Below, in pieces: positions 25,012 through 33,399 of a stretch of DNA of 64,000 nt (positions within the stretch are counted from its first letter, which is position 1; every line of letters starts with the position of its first letter). The stretch comes from Roseiarcus sp963717215 (lineage in GTDB: Bacteria; Pseudomonadota; Alphaproteobacteria; Rhizobiales; Beijerinckiaceae). The position numbers and the translations under genes were made by a program. The notes under the pieces are model-generated. The model was not told the DNA's origin and searched no databases. It worked only from the letters and a program-made list of their open reading frames with translations. The stretch covers positions 248,001-312,000 of the forward strand of contig CAVQVS010000001.1 of the NCBI GenBank assembly GCA_963717215.1, written 5' to 3'.

Positions 25012-27753
25012 CTACTCCGCGTCCTCCTCGCTTCCCGCTTCGCCGCCCGTTTCGCCGATACGATCCACCGAAACGACGTGCTCCTCATCCGCCGTGTCGA
25101 ACACGATTACGCCCTGCGTCGACCGGCCGGCGATGCGAATGCCAGTGACCGGGACCCGGATGAGCTGACCGCCGTCAGTCACCAGCATGAGTTCGTCGCT
25201 CTCTTGCACCGGGAATGAGGCGACAAGCGAGCCGTTGCGAGCGTTGACCGCCATCGCGACGATGCCTTTGCCGCCGCGCCCGGTGACGCGGTATTCGAAC
25301 GAAGACGTCCGCTTGCCGTAGCCGTTCTCTGATATCGTCAGGATGACCTGTTCGGCCGCGCGCATCGCCTCGAAGCGCTCCGGCTCAAGCGCGCCCCCGC
25401 CATTCGGCTCTGCGCCGTTCTCGTCTTCGCTTTCGGCGCCGCCTTCAGCTTCGTCCGCCTCGCCCTCGATCGCCCGGCGTTGCTTAAGATAAGCAACGCG
25501 CTGATCAGAGGTCACGTCAATTGATCTCAGGATCGCGAGCGAGATGACGCTGTCGCCCTCAGCGAGCGCGATGCCGCGCACGCCCATCGAATCGCGGCCC
25601 TTGAACACGCGCACGTCATCGACAGAAAAGCGGATGCACTGGCCGCGCGCCGTGGTCAGCAGCACGTCGTCCTTGTTGGAGCAGATCTGGACGTCCACGA
25701 TCCGCTCGCCTTCGTCGAGCCGCATGGCGATCTTGCCCGCGCGGTTCACCTGCGCGAAGTCACTGAGCTTGTTGCGTCGGACCGTGCCGCGCGTCGTCGC
25801 GAACATCACGTCGAGCGCTTCCCAGCTCTCCTCGTCCTCCGGCAGGGCCATGATGGTGGTGATGCGTTCGTCGTGCTCGAGGGGCAATAGATTCACGAGC
25901 GCCTTACCGCGCGCCTGGGGCGCCGCCAACGGCAAGCGCCAGACCTTTTCTTTGTAAACCTGACCCGCCGAGGAGAAGAACAGCACCGGCTGATGCGTCG
26001 AGGCGACGAACAATCTGGCGACGAAATCCTCTTCGCGCGTCGCCATCGCGCCGCGCCCTTTGCCGCCGCGTCTTTGCGCGCGGTAGGTCGTGAGCGGCGC
26101 GCGCTTGATATAGCCGCCGTGGCTCACCAGCACGACCATCTCCTCGCGTTGGATGAGGTCCTCGTCCTCCATGTCGGCGTCGCTGTCGAGGATGATCGTG
26201 CGGCGCGGCGTGGCGAAATCTGTCTTGGCCTTGACGAGCTCGTCGCGGATGATGCTCATCAGGCGAAGGCGAGAGCTCAAGATGTCGAGATAGTCGGCGA
26301 TCTCCACCGCCAGCCGATTGAGTGCCTCGGCGATCTCGTCGCGACCGAGCGCTGTGAGACGCGCGAGGCGCAATTCGAGGATCGCGCGGGCCTGCGCTTC
26401 GGAGAGGCGAATGGCGCCGTTGGCGTCGAGCGCGTGGCGCGGATCGGCGATGAGCGTGATGAGCGGCGCCATGTCCCGCGCCGGCCACATCCGCTCCATC
26501 AGCGTCGTTCGTGCGGCGGCCGAATCGGGGGACGTGCGGATGAGGCGGATCACCTCGTCAATGTTGGCGACCGCGATCGCGAGGCCGACCTGCATATGCG
26601 CGTTGTCACGCGCCTTGGTGAGCAGATATTTGGTCCGCCGCGTGACGACTTCCTCGCGGAAGTCGAGGAACGCGCGCAGCATGTCGGTCAGCGTCAGCAT
26701 TTCCGGCCGGCCGCCATTCAGCGCGATCATGTTCGCGCCGAAACTCGATTGCAGGGCGGTGAAGCGCCAAAGCTGATTGAGCACCACTTCCGCGACCGCG
26801 TCGCGCTTGATCTCGATGACGATGCGCATGCCATCGCGGTCGGATTCGTCGCGCAGATCCGAGATGCCCTCGACGCGCTTCTCCCGAACGAGCTCTGCTA
26901 TGCGCTCGATCAGCGTCGCCTTATTGACCTGGTAGGGGATCTCACTGACGATCAGCGCTTCGCGGTCCTTGCGCAGCTCCTCGACCGCGACCTTCGCGCG
27001 CATGATGATCGAGCCCCGGCCGGTCGCATAGGCGGAGCGGATGCCGGCTCGCCCGAGGATAGATCCCCCCGTCGGGAAATCCGGGCCGGGTATCAGCTCC
27101 AATAACTCCTCGAGCGTGATGTCGGGCTTATCCATAAAAGCGAGAACGGCGTCGATCGCCTCGCCGAGATTGTGCGGCGGGATGTTGGTGGCCATGCCGA
27201 CAGCGATGCCGCCTGCGCCGTTGACGAGCAGATTGGGAAAGCGCGCCGGCAGAACGACAGGCTCTTCTTCCTTGTCGTCATAGTTCGGCTTGAAGTCGAC
27301 GGTGTCGTTCCCGAGATCGTCGAGCAAAGCGATCGCGACGGGGGCGAGCCTGGCTTCGGTATAGCGCTGCGCCGCGGGCGGATCGCCGTCGACCGAACCG
27401 AAATTGCCCTGCCCGTCGATGAGCGGCGCGCTCATCGAGAAGTCCTGCGCCATGCGAACCAGGGCGTCGTAGACAGCAAGCTCGCCGTGCGGGTGATACT
27501 TGCCGATCACGTCGCCCACGGTGCGCGCCGACTTGTTGTACGGCCGGTCAGGTGTGAAGTTGAGCTCGCGCATCGCATAGAGGATGCGCCGGTGCACGGG
27601 TTTCAGGCCGTCGCGAACGTCGGGCAACGCGCGGCTCACGATCACGCTCATCGCGTAATCGAGATAGCTGCGTTTCATTTCATCGAGGATCGAGACGGGT
27701 TTGATATCAGCCGGCCCGCCGGGAGCGGGCCGTTCGTCAACAATGTCGGGCAA
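25012..27753 (-). CDS. gyrA: DNA gyrase subunit A
   Basis: A 913-aa type II topoisomerase subunit, full length. The catalytic Tyr is in QRYTEARLAPVA; the GyrA-box QRRGGKGRG wraps DNA in the C-terminal pinwheel domain. The C-terminal domain contains an acidic insert (about residues 795-830, rich in Glu, Asp and Gly). Near the active site the quinolone-region motif is KYHPHGELAVYD, so the positions equivalent to E. coli Asp82 and Ser83 are Glu and Leu. Two further departures are FSMSAPLIDGQ for the usual FSMRxPLIDGQ and PAAQRYTE for PAAMRYTE. Introduces negative supercoils with GyrB, which is not in this window. Confidence 0.97.
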   Translation of the reverse strand: MPDIVDERPAPGGPADIKPVSILDEMKRSYLDYAMSVIVSRALPDVRDGLKPVHRRILYAMRELNFTPDRPYNKSARTVGDVIGKYHPHGELAVYDALVRMAQDFSMSAPLIDGQGNFGSVDGDPPAAQRYTEARLAPVAIALLDDLGNDTVDFKPNYDDKEEEPVVLPARFPNLLVNGAGGIAVGMATNIPPHNLGEAIDAVLAFMDKPDITLEELLELIPGPDFPTGGSILGRAGIRSAYATGRGSIIMRAKVAVEELRKDREALIVSEIPYQVNKATLIERIAELVREKRVEGISDLRDESDRDGMRIVIEIKRDAVAEVVLNQLWRFTALQSSFGANMIALNGGRPEMLTLTDMLRAFLDFREEVVTRRTKYLLTKARDNAHMQVGLAIAVANIDEVIRLIRTSPDSAAARTTLMERMWPARDMAPLITLIADPRHALDANGAIRLSEAQARAILELRLARLTALGRDEIAEALNRLAVEIADYLDILSSRLRLMSIIRDELVKAKTDFATPRRTIILDSDADMEDEDLIQREEMVVLVSHGGYIKRAPLTTYRAQRRGGKGRGAMATREEDFVARLFVASTHQPVLFFSSAGQVYKEKVWRLPLAAPQARGKALVNLLPLEHDERITTIMALPEDEESWEALDVMFATTRGTVRRNKLSDFAQVNRAGKIAMRLDEGERIVDVQICSNKDDVLLTTARGQCIRFSVDDVRVFKGRDSMGVRGIALAEGDSVISLAILRSIDVTSDQRVAYLKQRRAIEGEADEAEGGAESEDENGAEPNGGGALEPERFEAMRAAEQVILTISENGYGKRTSSFEYRVTGRGGKGIVAMAVNARNGSLVASFPVQESDELMLVTDGGQLIRVPVTGIRIAGRSTQGVIVFDTADEEHVVSVDRIGETGGEAGSEEDAE

Positions 27754-27938
27754 TGGGAAGAGGTCCTTGACGCCAATCGCGTCAGCAGACTCTAGCCAGT
27801 TTCAGCGCCGCGCGCCAGTACGGCGGGGCGTCGTGTCGGCAGGAGACGCTATGTGCGGTTTAGGGCGGCGCACGATCTGTCCGGTGGGTCGGGCCCTTTG
27901 GGAGGGCGTGGGCGCGCCGGACTGAAGCCCTTCAGCGG

Positions 27939-28491
27939 GTGCGCATGGCGATGTTTTTGAACAGTCTGAACCGCTGGGAATCGGCGGAGCTGAACCGGGA
28001 GGAGGCGGGCGTGCAATGGGCGGGCGTTGTTCCCAAGGCGCCGCGCAAGGGCGCTCACCGCCGCAAGCGCGAGCGGCGGCCCTTGCCAGGCATTAGCGGA
28101 GCATCAGGCCGCTCGCGGCACGCCTGGCTCGAGGGGAAGCCAACCCTTGATTTCATTGTTCGTTGGACGATGCGACGGGCGCGATCTCCCCGCCTTTCTC
28201 GGCGAGGAGGAGGGCACGGCCTCGACCTTCCGCGCGCTGAAAGAGGCCTTTTCGGAGCACGGCCTGCCGATCACCCTCTGTACAAACCGCGGCGGCCACT
28301 ATTTCCGCACCGCCAAGCAAGGGCGAGATCGACCGCTGCTCAGCGACCCAGGCCGGGTGCTGGCGCAATTGGGCGTCGAGCAAGGGCGCCAGTCAAGGTC
28401 CACGTCTATCCCGACGGCTCGCACCCTCTTCCACGGACCCCGCTGCATCGGGCGCGACGACAACCAAGGAAGGCTCAAGGACGACCGATGA
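27939..28491 (+). pseudogene. Decayed DDE transposase (ISNCY-type) remnant
   Basis: Pieces of one transposase lie in order but in different frames. From 27939: an HTH-like FLNSLNRWESAELNREEAG, joined directly to PRKGAHRRKRERRPLPG and RHAWLEGKPTLDFIV; then (other frame) EEEGTASTFRALKEAFSEHG and NRGGHYFRTAKQG around 28190-28330; then LFHGPRCIGRDDNQGRLKDD at the end. The order and wording match the ISNCY-family integrase core with its DDE segment (normally TDRGSHYF). The segment between the HTH and PRKGAHRRK, about 100 residues in intact relatives, is missing, and several frameshifts are present, so it cannot be functional. No terminal inverted repeats were identified. Confidence 0.75.
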
Positions 28492-28935
28492 CGCCCTCGG
28501 CCGCATAAGCCCGCTCGGCGGCGCGCCTCTGTGGACGACATCGACAAGCCTCCAGCTTGCCCCTCCCGCCCACAGGAGAACAAACAGAGGCAGCGGACAT
28601 AAAGCCATTGCCAAAAACGGAAATCTACGCTATAGAAACCCCTGCGGCGCTCCTCGGAAATCCCGGGCGGCCGCGGCCGCGAAGAGACGTAGAAAAAGGG
28701 ATTGACGCGAGGCAGTCGCACACGAAGAGAAGCGGGAGATATTTGTATTTAAATCGCGCATAACCCATTGAAAAGTCCCTATTCGAAAAAAAAACGCTAC
28801 TAAACGCCAGCTATTTTATCAACGTTTATTGGCATTTATTGGCATTTATTGCCTCTTATTGAGCCGCTCGAGAGGCGAGCACGCGCCAGCTTGGCATTTG
28901 TCTTGCAACCGCGCAGGCGAGTCGGCATCCTGTCG
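28491..28935. other. Intergenic region, partly IS remnant, with AT-rich phased repeat
   Basis: The first part probably still belongs to the decayed insertion element. The last 120 bases are strongly AT-rich compared with the rest of the window and contain a phased TTTATT repeat. It may carry the promoter of the DUF502 gene. No gene or RNA recognised. Confidence 0.4.
28825..28860. repeat. Phased TTTATT repeat, 10-base period
   Basis: TTTATT at 28825, 28835 and 28845 and CTTATT at 28855, with an exact GGCATTTATT repeated at 28831 and 28841. Helically phased A/T tracts usually bend DNA, which would suit an upstream promoter region for the DUF502 gene. Confidence 0.7.
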
Positions 28936-29688
28936 ATGCGCAACGCGCTGAGATCTCCCTTGTCCGATTCCGTTCCGCCGCCCTTCCATCGTTCTTTGAG
29001 CCAGCGGCTGCGCTCCTGGTTCTTCACCGGCCTCATTGTGTTCGGCCCGATTGCGGTCACCGCCTATATCGCCTGGTGGGTCATTGATACGATCGACAAC
29101 TGGGTAAGGCCCTGGCTGCCGAACATCCTGTCGCCTGACGGCTATCTGCCATTCCATGTCCCAGGCTTTGGCGTGCTCATTGCGATTGTCGGGCTCACTT
29201 TGCTCGGGTTCCTGACCGCCAATTTCATCGGCCGCTCGCTGGTCCGGCTTGGCGAAGCGATGCTTGACCGCACGCCGCTCGTTCGAGGCGTCCACAAGGG
29301 CTTGAAGCAGGTGTTCGAAACCATCTTCAGCCAATCCGGCAGCCAGTTCCGCAAGGTCGGGCTGGTGCAATTTCCGGTTCCCGGGAGCTGGTCAATCGTC
29401 TTCATTTCCTCGGCCCCGCCCGAGATCATAGCCAGCGCGCTGCCGGAGAGCGGGCCCATGATCTCCGCCTTCATGCCTTGCACGCCCAATCCCACCACCG
29501 GGTACTTTTTTTATATCCCTGCCGACCAGGTCATCGAATTGCCGATTTCCGCCGACGAGGCCGCGAAACTGATCATGTCGGCGGGCCTGGTCCAACCGCG
29601 AGGACAGGCGGCCCTTGCCGCAATGGCCGAAGCGGCGAAGCTCGCAAAGCCGACGTTAGCGACCGAGCCGTCCGGCGCCGGGCCATAG
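28936..29688 (+). CDS. DUF502 membrane protein
   Basis: A 250-aa protein of the DUF502 family. Two membrane helices: FFTGLIVFGPIAVTAYIAWW (about 29-48) and GFGVLIAIVGLTLLGFLTAN (about 78-97). After these come the conserved FIGRSLVRLGEAMLDRTPLV and the motifs GVHKGLKQVFETI and FMPCTPNPTTGYFFYIPADQ. A transmembrane protein of unknown function, widespread in alphaproteobacteria. ATG 28936 is preferred; an upstream TTG at 28849 lies in the AT-rich repeat region. Same direction as the frr cluster, which begins 180 bases downstream. Confidence 0.8.
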   Translation: MRNALRSPLSDSVPPPFHRSLSQRLRSWFFTGLIVFGPIAVTAYIAWWVIDTIDNWVRPWLPNILSPDGYLPFHVPGFGVLIAIVGLTLLGFLTANFIGRSLVRLGEAMLDRTPLVRGVHKGLKQVFETIFSQSGSQFRKVGLVQFPVPGSWSIVFISSAPPEIIASALPESGPMISAFMPCTPNPTTGYFFYIPADQVIELPISADEAAKLIMSAGLVQPRGQAALAAMAEAAKLAKPTLATEPSGAGP

Positions 29689-29867
29689 ACTGGCTGACGA
29701 GCGAGCAGAATTTCCTAGTGGTCATGCTGGCGCGCCGATGATATCGCCGCCCTTCTTTGGACGATGTTAGTGGGATAAGGCTATGCTAAGGGCGGCGGGC
29801 GAACACCGCCGTACATTCGCTTTAGGCCGTCCTGTTCGCCCGGTGCGGCGGCCTTCGATTTCGTGTG

Positions 29868-30440
29868 ATGCACATGGCGCAACTGCCTCAATTCGATCTG
29901 GCTGAAGTCAAGCGACGCATGCAAGCCGCGCATGCGTCGCTCAAGCATGAATTGAACGGCCTGCGCACCGGCCGCGCCAGCGCGAGTCTCCTAGAGCCCG
30001 TGCAAGTCGAGGCCTACGGCCAGCGGCAGCCGATCAATCAGGTCGCTTCGATCAGTGTCCCCGAGCCGCGTGCGCTCTCGGTCTCCGTATGGGACAAGAG
30101 CATGGTGCAGGCTGTCGACAAGGCGATCCGGGACGCGAACCTTGGGCTCAGTCCGACGATCGAGGGTTCCGTTCTGCGGATCCGCATTCCTGAACTGAAC
30201 GAGCAGCGGCGCAAAGAGATGGCCAAGATCGCTCACAAATACAGCGAGGACGCGCGCGTCGCGGTCCGGCATGTGCGCCGGGACGGAATCGATATTCTCA
30301 AGAAGCTGTTGAAGGAGCACGCCATTAGCGAGGACGACGAAAAGCGCCACGAGGCGGAAGTGCAGAAGGCGACCGATCAAGCCATTGAGGAGATCGACTC
30401 CTCTCTGGCCGCGAAGGAAAAGGAGATCATGCAGGTCTAG
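29868..30440 (+). CDS. frr: Ribosome recycling factor
   Basis: About 190 aa, the usual RRF length. Signature parts: FDLAEVKRRMQAAHASLKHE, LRTGRASASLLEPVQVEAYG, PLNQV-type linker (here PINQVASISVPEPRALSV), PELNEQRRKEMAKIAHKYSE. It splits post-termination ribosomes with EF-G. Three start candidates lie in tandem: GTG 29865, ATG 29868 and ATG 29874; none has a strong ribosome binding site. In close relatives pyrH precedes frr; here it does not. The next gene, uppS, starts 28 bases after its stop. Confidence 0.95.
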   Translation: MHMAQLPQFDLAEVKRRMQAAHASLKHELNGLRTGRASASLLEPVQVEAYGQRQPINQVASISVPEPRALSVSVWDKSMVQAVDKAIRDANLGLSPTIEGSVLRIRIPELNEQRRKEMAKIAHKYSEDARVAVRHVRRDGIDILKKLLKEHAISEDDEKRHEAEVQKATDQAIEEIDSSLAAKEKEIMQV

Positions 30441-30468
30441 CCGATCGCTGTCCTTGTCCGAGGCCCTC

Positions 30469-31227
30469 ATGCATCATCATCGTTCCCCTCCCTGTTCGGC
30501 TCGGACGCCGGCCCATGTCGCCATCATCATGGATGGCAACGGGCGATGGGCGAAGTCGCGCGGTCTGCCGCGCTTCGAGGGTCATCGGCGTGGGGTCGAG
30601 GCGGTGCGCCGGGTCGTTCGCTCGGCCATCGAACGTGGCGTGCAGTTCCTCACAGTCTATAGCTTTTCGTCGGAGAACTGGAGCCGCCCTCCGGAGGAGG
30701 TCGCCATGCTGATGGGCCTCCTCAAGCGCTTCATTCGCGAGGACCTCGCGGAACTCAACGCCAACGGGGTTCGCGTCAAGATCATCGGCCAACGTGACAA
30801 TCTTAAACCGGACATTCTGGCTCTCATCGTCGAGGCCGAAACGCTCACCGCTGACAATCGCGGGCTCACGCTGACAGTGGCTTTCAACTACGGCGGACGC
30901 CAAGAAATTTTCGACGCGGCGCGTCGTTTGGCCATCGACGTCCGCGATGGCCGCCTCGACGCCCGGTCGATTGGTCCGGACGACTTGGCCGAGCGCCTCG
31001 ACACCACGGGCCTGCCGGATCCCGATCTCATCATTCGCACCTCAGGTGAGATGCGGCTGTCCAACTTCCTGCTCTGGCAGGCGGCCTACGCTGAACTCGT
31101 CTTCCTGCCGGTCCTGTGGCCCGATTTCGACGATACGGCTTTCCTCTCCGCGCTCGACCAGTATGCGGCGCGCGAACGTCGCTTTGGCGCTGTTATCGAA
31201 CCCGCTGTGGTCCAGTCGGCGTCGTGA
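30469..31227 (+). CDS. uppS: Isoprenyl transferase (undecaprenyl diphosphate synthase)
   Basis: A 252-aa cis-prenyltransferase. Conserved region I HVAIIMDGNGRWAKSRGLPR with the catalytic Asp, then GHRRGVEAVRR, TVYSFSSENWSRPPEEV and the C-terminal PDPDLIIRTSGEMRLSNFLL. It makes the C55 lipid carrier for peptidoglycan and O-antigen. ATG 30469 has GAGG just upstream; an earlier frame into frr has no conservation. A short His-rich N-terminus (MHHHRSPP) is unusual. cdsA begins 10 bases after the stop. Confidence 0.95.
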   Translation: MHHHRSPPCSARTPAHVAIIMDGNGRWAKSRGLPRFEGHRRGVEAVRRVVRSAIERGVQFLTVYSFSSENWSRPPEEVAMLMGLLKRFIREDLAELNANGVRVKIIGQRDNLKPDILALIVEAETLTADNRGLTLTVAFNYGGRQEIFDAARRLAIDVRDGRLDARSIGPDDLAERLDTTGLPDPDLIIRTSGEMRLSNFLLWQAAYAELVFLPVLWPDFDDTAFLSALDQYAARERRFGAVIEPAVVQSAS

Positions 31228-31237
31228 GGACGGGCGC

Positions 31238-32097
31238 GTGGGGTTGAGCCAAGAGGGTCCGGCGGTTCGACCGGCGCCGCGTGGGCGCTTCGGTTCGGAT
31301 TTGAAGCCGCGCGTAGCCGCCGCACTGGTGATGGGGGGTCTGGCGCTCGCGACCGCCTGGATCGGCGGCTTCATCTTTGCTGTTTTCTGGTGGCTTGCCG
31401 CCGTGGTCGTCCTTTGGGAGTGGCAGCGGCTGGTCGGCGGCGCGCGACTCGCCAAGCGGGTGGCGCTTGGCGGCCTTTTCCTCGCACTCGCTGGCGTATT
31501 CGCGCTGCACAACTCGATTTTCGGCGTCATCGCCGCGCTTTTTATCGGCGCCGGCGCCGTCGGCGGGCTGGCGGGGAGGGGGGCCATGGCATGGGCGGTC
31601 ACGGGCGCGCTCTATGCGGGCGCGCTCGTCGCAAGCGTCACGCTCTTGAGAATCAGTCCGAGCTACGGCTTGGCGGCAATCTCATGGATTTTCGCGGTCG
31701 TATGGGGAACAGATATCGCGGCCTATTTTGCCGGACGGATGCTTGGGGGCCCCAAGCTTTGGCCGAGCGTCTCTCCCGGTAAGACCTGGTCCGGCGCGAT
31801 CGTCGGCGCCCTCGCTGGCGCAGTTCTCGGCCTCATGCTTAGTGCGTGGACGAACTGCGATTGATGCCGCTGTTCTGGCTCGGACTTGCGATGGCGATCG
31901 TGTCGGAGCTTGGCGATTTGTTCGAATCTGCGCTCAAGCGTCGTTTCGGCGTCAAAGATTCGAGTGGCCTGATCCCGGGCCATGGAGGATTGATGGATCG
32001 GCTTGACGCGTTTGTCGCGGCGTCCGTTTTCGCCGCGGTCGTGGCGGGTTTCAACTCGCGGAGCTCTTTCATAGCCGGCGGATTGTTTCAATGGTGA
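31238..32097 (+). pseudogene. cdsA: Phosphatidate cytidylyltransferase, single-base frameshift
   Basis: The start (GTG 31238, GAGGA about 8 bases upstream) reads an Arg/Pro-rich N-terminus and several membrane helices, with SWIFAVVWGTDIAAYFAGRM and PSVSPGKTWSGAIVGALAG, then stops at 31864. The remaining conserved C-terminus, including DLFESALKRRFGVKDSSG and IPGHGGLMDRLDAF, the CdsA signature, is read from about 31846 in the frame shifted by -1 and ends at 32097. Adding one base near 31840-31848 restores 286 aa, the normal CdsA size. CdsA makes CDP-diacylglycerol for phospholipid synthesis. As it is normally essential, sequence error is a likely cause. Overlaps dxr by 7 bases. Confidence 0.85.
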
Positions 32098-33248
32098 GCG
32101 TGACTACCGCCGTTCGGCCTTCGCCCTTGCGTTCCCGGGGGACCGCGCCGTCGCCCAAACGCCTATCGATTCTGGGCGCGACGGGCTCAATTGGCCGCTC
32201 CTGCGCGCAAGTGATCGCCGCAGCGCCAGCCCGATTCTCCGTCGTTTCCCTCGCGGGGGGACGCGATGGCGCGGCGCTCGCGAAATGCGCGATCGAACTT
32301 GGCGCTGAATTTGCCGCGATTGCCGATCCGGCGGGCTATCCGGACTTGAAGGCGGGCCTGGCAGGACACGCGATCGAAATCGCCGCAGGCCCGGCGGCAG
32401 TCGAGGAAGCCGCTCTGCGCAAGGCCGATCTGGTCGTCTCCGCTATTGTCGGCGCCGCAGGGTTGCGCCCGACCTTCGCCGCAATCGCCGCCGGACGCAC
32501 GGTCGCTCTCGCCAACAAGGAAACGTTGGTGTGTGCCGGCGAGGTGGTGATGGAAAGGGCGCGGCGCGAAGGCTCCATGGTGCTGCCGATGGATTCCGAG
32601 CACAACGCCTTATTCCAGGCGATCGGCGGACGCGATCCCGGCGCCATTGAGATGATGACCATCACCGCCTCTGGCGGACCGTTTCGCGAATGGAGCGCCG
32701 AGCGCATTTCCGCCGCCACGCGCGAGGAGGCGCTTGCCCATCCCAACTGGGTGATGGGGCCGAAGGTGACGATCGATTCGGCGGGTCTGATGAATAAGGG
32801 TCTCGAACTGATTGAAGCGCATCATTTATTCGGTCTGCCAGCCGACCGGCTCGACGTCGTGGTGCACCCGCAATCGATCGTGCACGGGCTCATCGCCTTC
32901 GCCGACGGGTCCCTGATCGCGGGCATGGCGTCGCCAGACATGCGGACCCCGATTGCCCATTGCCTGGCCTACCCGGATCGGATCGCGTCCGGGGTACGAG
33001 CGCCTGACCTTGCGGCGCTTGGCCGATTGACTTTCGAGCGTGCGGACCTTGAGCGTTTTCCAGCGCTTGGCTTGGCGATCGAGGCGCTGCGTTCAGGCGG
33101 AGGCGCGCCTACCGCCCTGAACGCCGCCAATGAAATCGCCGTTGCGGCGTTCCTCGATCGACGAATCGGCTTCGGCGACATCGCGCGCCTCGTTGCCAAG
33201 ACGCTTGCCGCGATGACCGCGACCGGCGAGTTGAAGCGCGCCAGCTGA
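32091..33248 (+). CDS. dxr: 1-deoxy-D-xylulose 5-phosphate reductoisomerase
   Basis: A 385-aa MEP-pathway enzyme. NADPH-binding SILGATGSIGRSCAQVIAA near residue 25, then LANKETLVCAGEVVM, LPMDSEHNALFQAI with the metal-binding residues, MTITASGGPFRE, and HPNWVMGPKVTIDSAGLMNK. The start ATGGTGA overlaps the cdsA stop, so the genes are translationally coupled. It gives 2-C-methylerythritol 4-phosphate, the entry to isoprenoids, including the substrate of UppS. Confidence 0.96.
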   Translation: MVSVTTAVRPSPLRSRGTAPSPKRLSILGATGSIGRSCAQVIAAAPARFSVVSLAGGRDGAALAKCAIELGAEFAAIADPAGYPDLKAGLAGHAIEIAAGPAAVEEAALRKADLVVSAIVGAAGLRPTFAAIAAGRTVALANKETLVCAGEVVMERARREGSMVLPMDSEHNALFQAIGGRDPGAIEMMTITASGGPFREWSAERISAATREEALAHPNWVMGPKVTIDSAGLMNKGLELIEAHHLFGLPADRLDVVVHPQSIVHGLIAFADGSLIAGMASPDMRTPIAHCLAYPDRIASGVRAPDLAALGRLTFERADLERFPALGLAIEALRSGGGAPTALNAANEIAVAAFLDRRIGFGDIARLVAKTLAAMTATGELKRAS

Positions 33249-33399
33249 CATTGCGGAAGCGCTGGCAATTCACCATATCGCGACAGATAGGACCGCGAGT
33301 CTCTTGGCGTAGGCCCGGACTTGGGGCACTGTAACGGTTCAGTAACCATCGTCCGCCGGCCACGGGCCGATGCGGCACCCAGAGTTGGAGGCGCCGCAA

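Noticed and set aside
25993..27105. Open frame (370 codons) antisense to gyrA
   Set aside because: gyrA is intact and conserved on the opposite strand; the antisense frame has no conserved motifs.
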